Assembly (NCBI GenBank): GCA_024693715.1
Contig: JAILKS010000056.1
Location: 1-36,814 of the forward strand
DNA length: 36,814 bases
Direction of reading: 5' to 3'
Source: Treponema sp.
Lineage (GTDB): Bacteria; Spirochaetota; Spirochaetia; Treponematales; Treponemataceae
The translations under genes were made by a program, and so were the position numbers. Every line of letters begins with the position of its first letter. Within the stretch, counting starts at the first letter, position 1. Positions 23,806 through 32,149 of this stretch are shown in pieces. Under the pieces are notes generated by a model that saw only the letters and a program-made list of their open reading frames with translations, made no database searches and had not been told where the DNA came from.

Positions 23806-23925
23806 ACGGTACAAAAAAGGCGAGCAGTGGCGCAGCGTTTTTTTGGGTAAACTCGCCACGGATGGCGAGTTTAGTAAGCGCAGGCGCCGCAGAGGAAGCA
23901 AACACGACGTTTGTGACTTTCGCGG
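23806..23925. repeat. GC-rich structured segment, possibly an interspersed palindromic repeat
   Basis: The segment is far richer in G and C than its surroundings. It holds a perfect 9-bp hairpin (AAACTCGCC / GGCGAGTTT, 23852-23875), further short inverted pieces and no gene with a plausible start. It ends exactly at the second tRNA-Arg 3' copy. REP-like repeat or remnant of an excised element; which of these it is cannot be told here. Confidence 0.4.
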
Positions 23926-23945
23926 CGAATCGTGTCAGTCTCAAC
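23926..23945 (+). repeat. 20-bp direct repeat, copy 2 (att-like)
   Basis: Identical to 23632-23651, without any upstream tRNA body. Like copy 1, it is followed within a few bases by a terminator hairpin that begins ATAAAG. Confidence 0.75.
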
Positions 23946-23952
23946 TCATTAT

Positions 23953-23988
23953 AAAGCCCGTTTATTGAACGGGCTTTAATTTTTTTTA
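23953..23988 (+). terminator. Intrinsic terminator after the second tRNA 3' copy
   Basis: A 10-bp stem AAAGCCCGTT / AACGGGCTTT (23953-23962 with 23968-23977) is followed by AATTTTTTTT. It has the same layout as the tRNA terminator at 23658 and may also stop the tautomerase gene on the other strand. Confidence 0.75.
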
Positions 23989-24006
23989 GAATATCGGGCA
24001 CAAGAA

Positions 24007-24348
24007 CTAAAAATTGCCTCCGTTCCAGCCCCAGTCAGGGGTTCCCCAATATGAAACATATACCGCATTACCTGGAATCCCAAGTTCATTTTGCAAAATT
24101 TCGCACAGTCGAGACGTCATCGTATCACCTGCTCCCCTGTCAACGTTACCAAGAATCTTTACTTCAATGTATGCGCCTTTTTCAACTTTCTTCCCGCCAA
24201 AGTACAAATCCTGACCGTCAACAAGATTAATCATCAGATACGATTCCGGCTTTCCGATAATACTTACTGCTTTACCAAATTCCGTTTTCAAGACATCTCT
24301 TTTTTCCTGCGGTAACTGCATTGTTACCTTTGCTTCAATCATTGGCAT
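24007..24348 (-). CDS. MIF/phenylpyruvate-tautomerase-like protein
   Basis: 113 residues of the tautomerase fold related to macrophage migration inhibitory factor. It starts MPMIEAKVT, so Pro2 becomes the catalytic N-terminal proline once Met is removed. KPESYLMINL holds the substrate-side Lys region, and the C-terminus WGWNGGNF matches the bacterial MIF tail. The likely reaction is keto-enol tautomerisation of phenylpyruvate-like substrates; physiological substrates are rarely known. It is cytoplasmic, with no signal peptide. AGGAGG lies 7 nt before the ATG. It is the last of three minus-strand genes but is separated from the DUF937 gene by a terminator, so it is probably transcribed separately. 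In host-associated bacteria such proteins are sometimes discussed as cytokine mimics; nothing here shows that. Confidence 0.88.
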   Translation of the reverse strand: MPMIEAKVTMQLPQEKRDVLKTEFGKAVSIIGKPESYLMINLVDGQDLYFGGKKVEKGAYIEVKILGNVDRGAGDTMTSRLCEILQNELGIPGNAVYVSYWGTPDWGWNGGNF

Positions 24349-24399
24349 ATTTTTTCCTCCTGATTTTTACAATAATTATAAATCTTTGTCTGTTACAAA

Positions 24400-24424
24400 A
24401 AAACCCCGGACATCATCCAGGGTT
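24400..24424 (-). terminator. Intrinsic terminator of the DUF937 gene
   Basis: On the minus strand an AAAACCCTGGA / TCCGGGGTTTT stem is followed by a T-run (TTTTTTT, with the pairing part). It lies 30 bp after the stop codon at 24454 and before the tautomerase start. Confidence 0.8.
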
Positions 24425-24453
24425 TTACTTGCTTTATATATTTTACCTGTATT

Positions 24454-25152
24454 CTATTTCAACAGCTTTCCTGCAAGACCTGCAATTGTAGAAAGTGTGC
24501 TTGATTTTTTAGCGGCTGTCTTTTTCTTTGCAGTTGCTGTTTTCCCTGTTGTAGTCTTTTTTGCAGTAGTTGTCTTTTTTGCTGCCGTTGTTTTTTTACC
24601 GGTTGCTTTTTTTGCTACTGAAGAAATAAGTGTTGCAGCTCCGGCAGAACCAAGAATACCTGTGATTAAACTTTTTGCATTTACGCCCTTCATCAAACCT
24701 GTGATGGTACTTACGATAGATGAAGTTGTTTCTGATGATGCCGATGCATCTGTTGTTTTTCCAAGAAGTGACATGAACAAAGGTGCAATTCCTGAAAGGA
24801 TTGAAGTTGTTGCCTTCTTTGATACACCAGCCTGATCTGCTATGCTTGCAGTTTCCTCTGCTGCTGAATCACCAAGAAGATGCTTTACGATTTTTGCTCC
24901 ATCCTTCAAATCTACATTTTTAAAGAATGTTGCAAGATTTGAAGTTCCAGTTTTAGCATGATCTGCAAGGGCATCTGTAAAACCTTCTGCCAAAGATTTG
25001 CTCTTTGACTGTGTCAATGCACTTTTTAAAAAAACAGGTAATGCAGCTGAAACAACATTCTGAACATCTGATTTATCTGTTTCGGTTACTTTTGCAAGAT
25101 TTGTAATACTAGAAGCACTTAACATAGTTGAAAGAATTGAAGATACATCCAT
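24454..25152 (-). CDS. DUF937 protein with Lys/Ala/Thr-rich tail
   Basis: 232 residues. The N-terminal 165 residues are helical and match DUF937 in pattern: LAKVTETDKSDVQNVVSAAL, VKHLLGDSAAEETASIADQA, and KATTSILSGIAPLFMSLLG. After a hydrophobic stretch (SLITGILGSAGAATLISS), residues 180-220 form repeats of KKTT/KKTA very like eukaryotic-type histone H1 tails. The protein ends in a helix (STLSTIAGLAGKLLK). DUF937 members are uncharacterised; some carry a YidB-like fold. The tail suggests binding to DNA or another polyanion. GAGGT lies 7 nt before the ATG. The upstream promoter and downstream terminator make it a single-gene unit. Confidence 0.8.
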   Translation of the reverse strand: MDVSSILSTMLSASSITNLAKVTETDKSDVQNVVSAALPVFLKSALTQSKSKSLAEGFTDALADHAKTGTSNLATFFKNVDLKDGAKIVKHLLGDSAAEETASIADQAGVSKKATTSILSGIAPLFMSLLGKTTDASASSETTSSIVSTITGLMKGVNAKSLITGILGSAGAATLISSVAKKATGKKTTAAKKTTTAKKTTTGKTATAKKKTAAKKSSTLSTIAGLAGKLLK

Positions 25153-25185
25153 TTTAATACCTCGATAAAATTAATTATAGATATA

Positions 25186-25214
25186 ATTATACATCTGTTT
25201 TTTTTAATCGTAAA
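25186..25214 (-). promoter_or_regulatory. Promoter of the DUF937 gene
   Basis: On the minus strand TTTACG (25209-25214), a 17-bp spacer and a perfect TATAAT (25186-25191). A second TATAAT follows 12 bp later. Confidence 0.45.
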
Positions 25215-25217
25215 GAA

Positions 25218-25670
25218 TTATTCATCATAAGAGTGTGATTCAACATATCCACCGAAAGAAGAACTGCTCAACTGATCACGAACATCCTGAAGTCTTCTCT
25301 TTAACTCACGGACAGAATGAATATTATCAAAAATCTTCACCGACATATATGCATCAAATACAAAGCCATCAAACAAAAAATCTGCAAATGTCGAAAAAGT
25401 ACCAATGTTCAGACTGCATCCCGCCGGAATGCTTACCTGCCTTAACGATTCCTGCAAACATCCGAGAAGATAATTTGCACGTTCCATGTAATCTCTGGCG
25501 CTATTAATTTTTGAATGCTTTATTAAATTAGTCAGAAAACCTCCGCCAAGTACATCAACAACACCCCAGTTGCGGGCACTTTTCAGTTTCTTTTCTGCGC
25601 CATTAAGAAGATCAATCAATTCATCTATTTGTGATAAAATCTGTTCCATAACATTTAAAATATATATCAT
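25218..25670 (-). CDS. Small helical protein, unknown function
   Basis: 150 residues from 25670, or 143 from the second ATG (25649, MEQILSQIDELIDLL), which fits the helical start better; neither has a good Shine-Dalgarno sequence. Long amphipathic helices flank a Gly-rich middle. ILSQIDELIDLLNGAEKKLK and REL KRRLQDVRDQL look like coiled-coil arms; RNWGVVDVLGGGFLTNLIKH and FSTFADFLFDGFVFD are characteristic. I recall similar uncharacterised proteins in Firmicutes with the same NWGxxDxxGGGFxTxLIKHSK segment, but know of no function. No signal peptide. It is divergent from addB, with only 67 bp between, and probably not related to it. Confidence 0.7.
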   Translation of the reverse strand: MIYILNVMEQILSQIDELIDLLNGAEKKLKSARNWGVVDVLGGGFLTNLIKHSKINSARDYMERANYLLGCLQESLRQVSIPAGCSLNIGTFSTFADFLFDGFVFDAYMSVKIFDNIHSVRELKRRLQDVRDQLSSSSFGGYVESHSYDE

Positions 25671-25713
25671 CTTTTTCTAAAATTCAATTTTTTCTTTCTC
25701 CATAAAAAATCTA

Positions 25714-25722
25714 TGCTATAAT
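25714..25722 (+). promoter_or_regulatory. Extended -10 promoter of addBA
   Basis: TGCTATAAT, an extended -10 element, is followed by AAAAAGGAG and the addB ATG at 25738. The leader would be about 10-12 nt. No good -35 box is visible, as expected for extended -10 promoters. Confidence 0.6.
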
Positions 25723-25737
25723 TAAAAAGGAGTTCTT

Positions 25738-28494
25738 ATGACAAACCTTATCGAAGACTGTCTTTTAAAAAACATAAAAGATAAAAATAATATTTTTATT
25801 TTTCCTACCCAGCATTCTGCAGATTTATGGGCCGATGAAATCATCTCTGTTTCTGACGTAACATCTGTCGCTATGGAACGATTTATGGCCTGGGATACCT
25901 TTAAATCAAATTCAATCCGTTCAAGCCATCAAAACAAAAAAGCCATTCCTTCTGTAATGCGTCAGATTTTCGCTTCCAGACTTTTAGAAGAAAACATCCG
26001 TGCTCCTTTTTTAAACGGTATAATTCATAAAAAATACGCAGAAGTTTCAACAAGCTTTTCATCATGGCTTTCAAAAATCTTACCAGGTCTTTCTATGTGG
26101 AAAACTTATTTCAAAAATTCAAATTTACCATCAGATGATGAAGATAAGGATTTTAAAGAAATATACCGCCGTTATTCTGCTTTCCTTGATCAATACTCAC
26201 TGTTTGATCCCGCTTGGGAATCTCCTCCATTTCGTGAAGATTCAAACCACTATTTTATTTTTTTTCCGGAAATTCTTTCAGATTATGCTGAATATAAAAA
26301 CATTCTTGAAAACTCTCCTGCAAACATCACACTGATTCATCTTGATAAATTTGATTTGAACGGTAAAGTAAACTTTTTCGATAATTCACGCACCGAACTC
26401 AGAAGCACCGCCCTTTATTTACGAAAGCTCCATTCAGAAAAAAACATTCCGTGGGATAAAATCGCAATAAGCATTCCTGATTTAGATACTTATGAACCTT
26501 ACATCACTCGTGAACTTGAATTATATGCGATTCCTCACATCATGCGTAACTCAAAACCCTTGTCATCAACTGCAGCAGGTTCTCTTTTTTCACAAATTCT
26601 AGACTGTTATACGAATGATTTTAATTTCAATTCCATTAAAAATCTTCTTCTGAATAATGAAATTCCATGGATAGATTCCTCATGCACCTTAGAATTAATT
26701 GAATATGGACAAAATAATAACTGCATCTGTAATTTTACTTATAAAGATAAAAAATATAACGTTTGGGAAGAATCCTTTAAGCGTTGTCCATGCAGTGAAA
26801 CAACCGTGAATTTTTACAAGGCGTTGAAAAACATCATTACAAAAATTACACAGGCAGATTCCTTCGAAAATATTAAAAATTCTTATTTTGAATTCCGTTC
26901 CAGATTCTTTGATTACAAAAACTGTTCCGAAAAGGTAAATAACATTTTAAGCAGATGTATAAGTGAATTATGCGCTCTTATAGATCTTGAAAAAGAATTT
27001 CCTGATTGCAAGGTTTCTAATCCTCTCAGTTTTTTTGTAGAGCAGTTATCATCCATTAATTATCTGAATCAGGCTAAGAAAAACGGTATACAAATATTAA
27101 GCTATAAAACTGCAGCATGCTCACCCTTTGACTGTCATATAATCCTTGATGCAAGCCAGCAGAATCTTTCTGTAATATACAAGCCTCTTTCTTTTTTACG
27201 TGAAGATAAACGAAAGATTTTACTTGGCGGTCAGTCTTATGAAGATCCTAATGTTACAAATGAATTCATCTTTTTATACCTGATGAACTCTAGAAAAGAA
27301 AATACATTTTTTACTGCTGCAGAAAAAACATTTTATGGTTATTCACAAAGCATAAGCTGTCTTGAAGAAGAAAACTATACAAAAAAGGAAAATCCATTCA
27401 TTACCGGCGACCCATACATAAATGAAAAAGCATGGTATTCGGGAAAACCTGAACCGCAGGAATTTTTTGAAACATCTGTAACAGGCTTTTCCAACTGGTC
27501 AGATAAATATCCTGAACAGTCAGAAACAGATGACAGACCTATAAAAATTCTTGAAAATTCAATAAAGAATAAATTCAAGAACAATTATTTTCCTGTTAAT
27601 TATTCTGATTTAACTAAATTTCTTGAGTGCCCAAGAAAATGGCTTTTATACAAAATAACCGAGCTTAAAGAACAGGAAAATGATGCTTCCCTAATGGCTC
27701 CTTTCAAAATAGGAAATGTGTATCACAAAATTATGGAGCTTACTTTCAATGAATTTAAAGAAAAGGGACTTCCTCTCAAGCTTTATGAAGAAAATAAGCT
27801 TTCAAAGGAATTTGAAAAAATCATAGAAGATAAAACAGAAGAAGCAATCAATTATTTTAATTATGCGCGTCCCGGAGATTCAGGCAATAACAGTTATCTT
27901 GAGGTTGAATTATTAAAAACAACAAAAAATGATATTCTGCTTTCAATAAAACGTGCAGTAAAAGAGCTGTGTCTTGAATTCAGCAAAGAAAATGTACAAT
28001 ACGTGGCTTTTACCGAGCAATGGTTTGATTATGTAATTCCCGAAACAAACATTAAACTCGGCGGCTACATAGACTGTATTCTTAAAGATAACAACTCAAA
28101 TTATACAATCATTGATTTTAAAAGGTCCGATGGAACAGTTCCTGAAAAGTCTGTTCTTGAAGATGGCGAGGATTTTTCGGTTACCGATTTTGATAATCTT
28201 CCGAATTTTCAGATGCCGGTATATTATTATCTTCTTTCTAAAAATAATCCTGACTGTAGAATCGACAGATGTTCATTTTTCATAATCAAAACATCGAAAA
28301 ATAAATATTATAAAGATGTGAATCTTGATTTTATTGAACCGACAATCGACAAAATGCTTGAGTGCATTAAATATTATCAGCAGAAAGTTAATGACAATGA
28401 CTATACAAAGGATAATATCTCTTTTGAAACCTGCAGCAACTGTTCCTTCAAGGCAATCTGTAGAAAAACCTTTAATATCAGCAGGAGGGATTAA
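25738..28494 (+). CDS. addB: AddB-like nuclease subunit of the AddAB recombination complex
   Basis: 918 residues. The N-terminal two thirds resemble the inactivated helicase-like part of AddB (no Walker A). The C-terminal RecB-family nuclease starts at NYSDLTKFLECPRKWLLYK, followed by GNVYHKIMELTF and the catalytic Asp/Lys in GGYIDCILK and YTIIDFKRSDG, then QMPVYYYLL. Cys in ECPRKW together with the C-terminal CSNCSFKAIC (Cys899, 902, 908) form the family's structural 4Fe-4S cluster. With AddA it resects double-strand ends for RecA-dependent repair. Its TAA directly abuts the addA ATG. Preceded by AAGGAG. N-terminal sequence is highly divergent, so AddB is assigned by the nuclease and the partnership. 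Confidence 0.88.
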   Translation: MTNLIEDCLLKNIKDKNNIFIFPTQHSADLWADEIISVSDVTSVAMERFMAWDTFKSNSIRSSHQNKKAIPSVMRQIFASRLLEENIRAPFLNGIIHKKYAEVSTSFSSWLSKILPGLSMWKTYFKNSNLPSDDEDKDFKEIYRRYSAFLDQYSLFDPAWESPPFREDSNHYFIFFPEILSDYAEYKNILENSPANITLIHLDKFDLNGKVNFFDNSRTELRSTALYLRKLHSEKNIPWDKIAISIPDLDTYEPYITRELELYAIPHIMRNSKPLSSTAAGSLFSQILDCYTNDFNFNSIKNLLLNNEIPWIDSSCTLELIEYGQNNNCICNFTYKDKKYNVWEESFKRCPCSETTVNFYKALKNIITKITQADSFENIKNSYFEFRSRFFDYKNCSEKVNNILSRCISELCALIDLEKEFPDCKVSNPLSFFVEQLSSINYLNQAKKNGIQILSYKTAACSPFDCHIILDASQQNLSVIYKPLSFLREDKRKILLGGQSYEDPNVTNEFIFLYLMNSRKENTFFTAAEKTFYGYSQSISCLEEENYTKKENPFITGDPYINEKAWYSGKPEPQEFFETSVTGFSNWSDKYPEQSETDDRPIKILENSIKNKFKNNYFPVNYSDLTKFLECPRKWLLYKITELKEQENDASLMAPFKIGNVYHKIMELTFNEFKEKGLPLKLYEENKLSKEFEKIIEDKTEEAINYFNYARPGDSGNNSYLEVELLKTTKNDILLSIKRAVKELCLEFSKENVQYVAFTEQWFDYVIPETNIKLGGYIDCILKDNNSNYTIIDFKRSDGTVPEKSVLEDGEDFSVTDFDNLPNFQMPVYYYLLSKNNPDCRIDRCSFFIIKTSKNKYYKDVNLDFIEPTIDKMLECIKYYQQKVNDNDYTKDNISFETCSNCSFKAICRKTFNISRRD

Positions 28495-31400
28495 ATGAAC
28501 GAATTAGATGAATTTCAGTTAAAAGCAATAAAATCAAAAATCAATACAGTTGTAAGTGCCGGTGCAGGTTCTGGAAAAACAAGTGTTCTTTCTGAACGTT
28601 TCACGGATTTAATTATAAACAGAGGCTGCAAGGTTGATGAAATATTAACACTTACCTTTACAAAAAAAGCAACTGTCGAAATGTCTTCAAGAATATATAA
28701 GGTTTTAAAAGAAAAAGCAAAGGAAGCATCGGAAAACTTTTACAAGGCAAGCATAAAAACAATTGACAGTTATTGTAACAGCATTGCTAAAATGGGAGCA
28801 CATCTTTTTGGAATTACACCGGATTTTGTTCAGGATGAAGAAAAGATAAAGGAAAAGGTTTCGTCTCTTGCTTTTCCTTATGTTTTGGAGCACCGTGACA
28901 ATGAAGCCATCAGTTCACTTATAAATACAAAGGATTACGAGCAGACAACAACCAAGCTTTTTGTAGATTCAATTCTTTATAATTCAACGGTTGTTTCTCC
29001 AATTGATTTTTATAAAGGCTTCGAATTACAGACGGAACAAATTATTAAATCGTGGAAGGAACACACAGACAAATTGAGCGCTTTATTCAATCAATATATA
29101 AATGCATTCAATGATGTTCCTAAGGGTAAAACGCAGGCAGACTGGTATCTTCAAATGGAGAAAAGTGTTCAGGAAATTATTCCTTCAATAATTGAAGCAC
29201 CTGTTCTTACAAAGGATGATATATTGAACGGAAATTATATTTCTTTTGTCGAATACATTTCCAAAATCGAACAGATTACTCAGCCTCTTCCAAATTATAG
29301 ATCATGTCCGGTTGGGAAAGAAATTGCAGAAGCAATAAAAAAATATGCAGACAAAACTCAAAAGGGAAGCCTCTATCCCATCATAAATTTCACGTATGGT
29401 TATAAAACTGCAAAAGCCATTTTACCTTTGCTCGATGAATTTCAATCAAAAGTAAACAACTTAAAACGAACGAGCGGACTTCTTACTTTTTCAGATATTT
29501 CAGACTTAGCTTTAAAAACACTCACCGATTATCCTGAAATCAGGTTGATTGAAAAGAAAAAATATAAAGCAATAATGATAGACGAATTTCAGGATAACAA
29601 CAAAATGCAAAGAGACCTTCTTTTTCTTCTTGCAGAAAAGGAAGACAGAATGGAAAAAGGAGTTCCCAAAATTGAAGAGCTTTGTCCCGATAAATTATTC
29701 TTTGTAGGTGATGAAAAACAAAGTATCTATCGTTTCAGAAATGCAGATGTTTCGGTTTTCAGAGCCCTTTCAAATGAATTTCCTGACGGTAACCTTACTA
29801 TGACAAACAACTATCGTTCACACATGGCTCTCATCGCAGCATTTAATACAATTTTTGGTGGTGTTCCTTATCCTCCAAAATCCACTGATTATGAAACACT
29901 GGAACAAACCCAGCCATCAGCATTTTTCAATCAGACAATAAAATCATCTTTAGTACCTGATTACGAGGCTATTTATAAAAACGTTACACTCAATAAATCT
30001 GCAAAGGACAAAATATCCTCTGAAAATCTACTTTCAATTTATAAACCTCACATTCATATTGCACGCTACAATAAATCACAAATAGCAGAACCAGAGCTTT
30101 TAACTTACAAAAATGCAGAAGCAGAATGGATTGCCGAAAAAATCCTTGAGCTGACTACAAAAGGTATCAACGGTATTGTGTATAATTATTCTGATATCGC
30201 AGTTCTTTTTAAAACCTATGAACCTCAGATTCTTCTTGAACGAACTTTCCTTTCTCATTCAATACCGTACAATACCGACACAATCAAGGCGTTTTTCTCT
30301 GATGGTCCTGTAAATGATATTTTTAATTTTCTTACCCTGTGCATTTATAAAAATGATTCAAAGGCATATATTCAGGTTTTATGCTCTCCGTTTGTAAATC
30401 TTACTTTTGATGAAGCTGATGCAATTCTTCTTACAGAAAAAAATCCGTTTGAATGCGATGCATCAAAGTTTCTGTGTGAAAGCTCTCTTAAAAGATTTAA
30501 TCATGCCCGTGTTTTTTATAATGCCTTTAAAGATGATATAAGCAACAAAACAATTCCTGAGCTTATAACCGAATTATGGTACGGTCAGGGTTACCGCTAT
30601 GAAACAATGCTTAATTCACAGGTTTCAATGTATGCCAAAATGTACGATTTGATTTTTGAGATGGCATGTAAAGCACAACAGGACAACCTTTCTCTCTCTG
30701 CATTTTTAGATTACTGGAAAACCTTTAAACCAGAAAAATCAAAGCTTGAAGGAATGGACATTCCGATTGAACAGGCAGAGGGTGTTCATCTTATGACGAT
30801 TCATAAAAGTAAAGGACTTGAATTTAAAGTTGTCTTTATATGTGATTCAAATCATGGAACTCAAACTGAAATAAATGATTCTCCTGTCTATTTTTCAAAA
30901 GACTATGGAATTACGATAAACACACCTGTATGTCCTGCTTTTCCAAAAAGTAATCCGAACAAATTCTTTCTTGATGCAAAAAAACAGGAAGAAAAAATGG
31001 ATGCGGCAGAACTTCGTCGTTTAACTTATGTCGCTATTACACGTGCGATAGACGAGCTTTTCATAACTAACAATAAATACTCACAGGAGAATTCTTCCAA
31101 ATATCTTCCGGCAGGAGAGTCAGAACCTAAATCTATTTATGATGTACTTTCACCGATAATTGATTTTTATGAAAATAACAATCCAGAGCCAATTGCTCCA
31201 TTTGATTTTGAAGATATTCAATCGCATGCTCCTGTTGCAAAAAACACAGCAAAAAACAACAGGCTTGAATTACGGAAAAAAATTTACGACAATGCAGATA
31301 TTATTTCCAAAGAAGTCGTTCAGCCACGATATTTAAATCCAAGTCAGCTTCATAAAACAGATGATGAAAGCTATCAGTACAAGCAGTTCCAGATTATTGA

Positions 31401-31992
31401 GAACGTACCCTTTGAAGAAATTACACAGATTGTAAATTCTTCTATTCCTTCTCAATCAAAAGAAATGGAACCAGCCTTCACCTTTGCAAATTTCGGTACT
31501 ATTGCTCATGCCTATATGGAAGCACTTATAAACAAAACCGATGTTAATTATTCGAACCGTGAAATTGCAGGTCTTGCAGACAATAAGCAGCATATTAAAA
31601 AAATTGAAGAAATCTGTTTAAAAATGCAAAATCAGTTTCTTCAAACAAAAATTGGACAGCAGGCAATAAACTCACAATGGTATAAGGCGGAATACAGTTT
31701 TAAATCAAGAATCAACAATAAAATCATCACCGGAACAATGGATCTTGTTTTTGAAAATCCGGACGGAACTTACACCATCCTTGATTATAAAACAAACCAG
31801 ACTATGGAACCGGAAATATATTATTCACAGCTCGCATGCTACAGCCATTCCATTTCACAGATGCTTAACGTCGATAAATCAAAAATTAAATGCTGCCTGT
31901 ATTATCTTCGTTTCGGCAAGGAAGTAGATATTACCGAGGAATGTAATAAAATAGATATTCAGAAAATAACGATGAATGTTGACACAGAATAA
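28495..31992 (+). CDS. addA: AddA helicase-nuclease
   Basis: 1165 residues. UvrD-type helicase motifs: Q-motif LDEFQLKAIKS, Walker A SAGAGSGKTSVLSERF (17-32), LTLTFTKKATVEM, Walker B MIDEFQDNNKMQRDLL, GDEKQSIYRFRNAD, NNYRS, the motif V/VI region VHLMTIHKSKGLEFKVVFI and RLTYVAITRAIDELFI. The C-terminal PD-(D/E)XK nuclease has FGTIAHAYME, ITGTMDLVFENPDG and YTILDYKTNQ. AddA unwinds 3' to 5' and cuts one strand while AddB cuts the other, processing broken ends for RecA. Coupled to addB with no gap. The last codons (VDTE, stop) overlap the TTGACA box of the SRP RNA promoter at 31979-31984. Confidence 0.93.
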   Translation: MNELDEFQLKAIKSKINTVVSAGAGSGKTSVLSERFTDLIINRGCKVDEILTLTFTKKATVEMSSRIYKVLKEKAKEASENFYKASIKTIDSYCNSIAKMGAHLFGITPDFVQDEEKIKEKVSSLAFPYVLEHRDNEAISSLINTKDYEQTTTKLFVDSILYNSTVVSPIDFYKGFELQTEQIIKSWKEHTDKLSALFNQYINAFNDVPKGKTQADWYLQMEKSVQEIIPSIIEAPVLTKDDILNGNYISFVEYISKIEQITQPLPNYRSCPVGKEIAEAIKKYADKTQKGSLYPIINFTYGYKTAKAILPLLDEFQSKVNNLKRTSGLLTFSDISDLALKTLTDYPEIRLIEKKKYKAIMIDEFQDNNKMQRDLLFLLAEKEDRMEKGVPKIEELCPDKLFFVGDEKQSIYRFRNADVSVFRALSNEFPDGNLTMTNNYRSHMALIAAFNTIFGGVPYPPKSTDYETLEQTQPSAFFNQTIKSSLVPDYEAIYKNVTLNKSAKDKISSENLLSIYKPHIHIARYNKSQIAEPELLTYKNAEAEWIAEKILELTTKGINGIVYNYSDIAVLFKTYEPQILLERTFLSHSIPYNTDTIKAFFSDGPVNDIFNFLTLCIYKNDSKAYIQVLCSPFVNLTFDEADAILLTEKNPFECDASKFLCESSLKRFNHARVFYNAFKDDISNKTIPELITELWYGQGYRYETMLNSQVSMYAKMYDLIFEMACKAQQDNLSLSAFLDYWKTFKPEKSKLEGMDIPIEQAEGVHLMTIHKSKGLEFKVVFICDSNHGTQTEINDSPVYFSKDYGITINTPVCPAFPKSNPNKFFLDAKKQEEKMDAAELRRLTYVAITRAIDELFITNNKYSQENSSKYLPAGESEPKSIYDVLSPIIDFYENNNPEPIAPFDFEDIQSHAPVAKNTAKNNRLELRKKIYDNADIISKEVVQPRYLNPSQLHKTDDESYQYKQFQIIENVPFEEITQIVNSSIPSQSKEMEPAFTFANFGTIAHAYMEALINKTDVNYSNREIAGLADNKQHIKKIEEICLKMQNQFLQTKIGQQAINSQWYKAEYSFKSRINNKIITGTMDLVFENPDGTYTILDYKTNQTMEPEIYYSQLACYSHSISQMLNVDKSKIKCCLYYLRFGKEVDITEECNKIDIQKITMNVDTE

Positions 31993-32007
31993 TTTATTGT
32001 GTAAATT
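31979..32007 (+). promoter_or_regulatory. SRP RNA promoter inside the addA 3' end
   Basis: A perfect TTGACA (31979-31984) lies in the final codons of addA; a 17-bp spacer leads to TAAATT (32002-32007). Transcription would begin at about 32015, at the predicted RNA start. Confidence 0.7.
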
Positions 32008-32016
32008 CAACTTATT

Positions 32017-32120
32017 GGGTCAGATGCCCTACACATAATTGTTAGAAAACCCCGTCAGAGGAGGAATCCAGCAGCGGTATCTTTCGTATTATGGTGCCTG
32101 GGATTATCTGGCCCTTTTTT
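32017..32120 (+). ncRNA. ffs: Small signal recognition particle RNA (4.5S type)
   Basis: The conserved helix 8 domain is present: GTCAGAGGAGGAATCCAGCAGC has the GGAA tetraloop and the asymmetric AGCAGC side that binds Ffh (32054-32075). The ends pair: GGGTCAGAT (32017-32025) with ATCTGGCCC (32106-32114), with a further CCC/GGG step. A T6 run ends it. At about 100 nt it is the Alu-less bacterial form. With Ffh and FtsY it targets nascent membrane proteins. Confidence 0.9.
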
Positions 32121-32149
32121 AATAAGCATCTTTTTTTACAGGGAAACAT

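Noticed and set aside
23798..24001. Minus-strand open frame of 67 codons downstream of the tRNAs
   Set aside because: It spans the GC-rich repeat, a terminator hairpin and the tRNA 3' copy; no RBS and no plausible protein.
32017..32120. Intergenic structure before the GH2 gene as a riboswitch
   Set aside because: The conserved GGAA/AGCAGC SRP helix 8 and closed ends identify it as SRP RNA.
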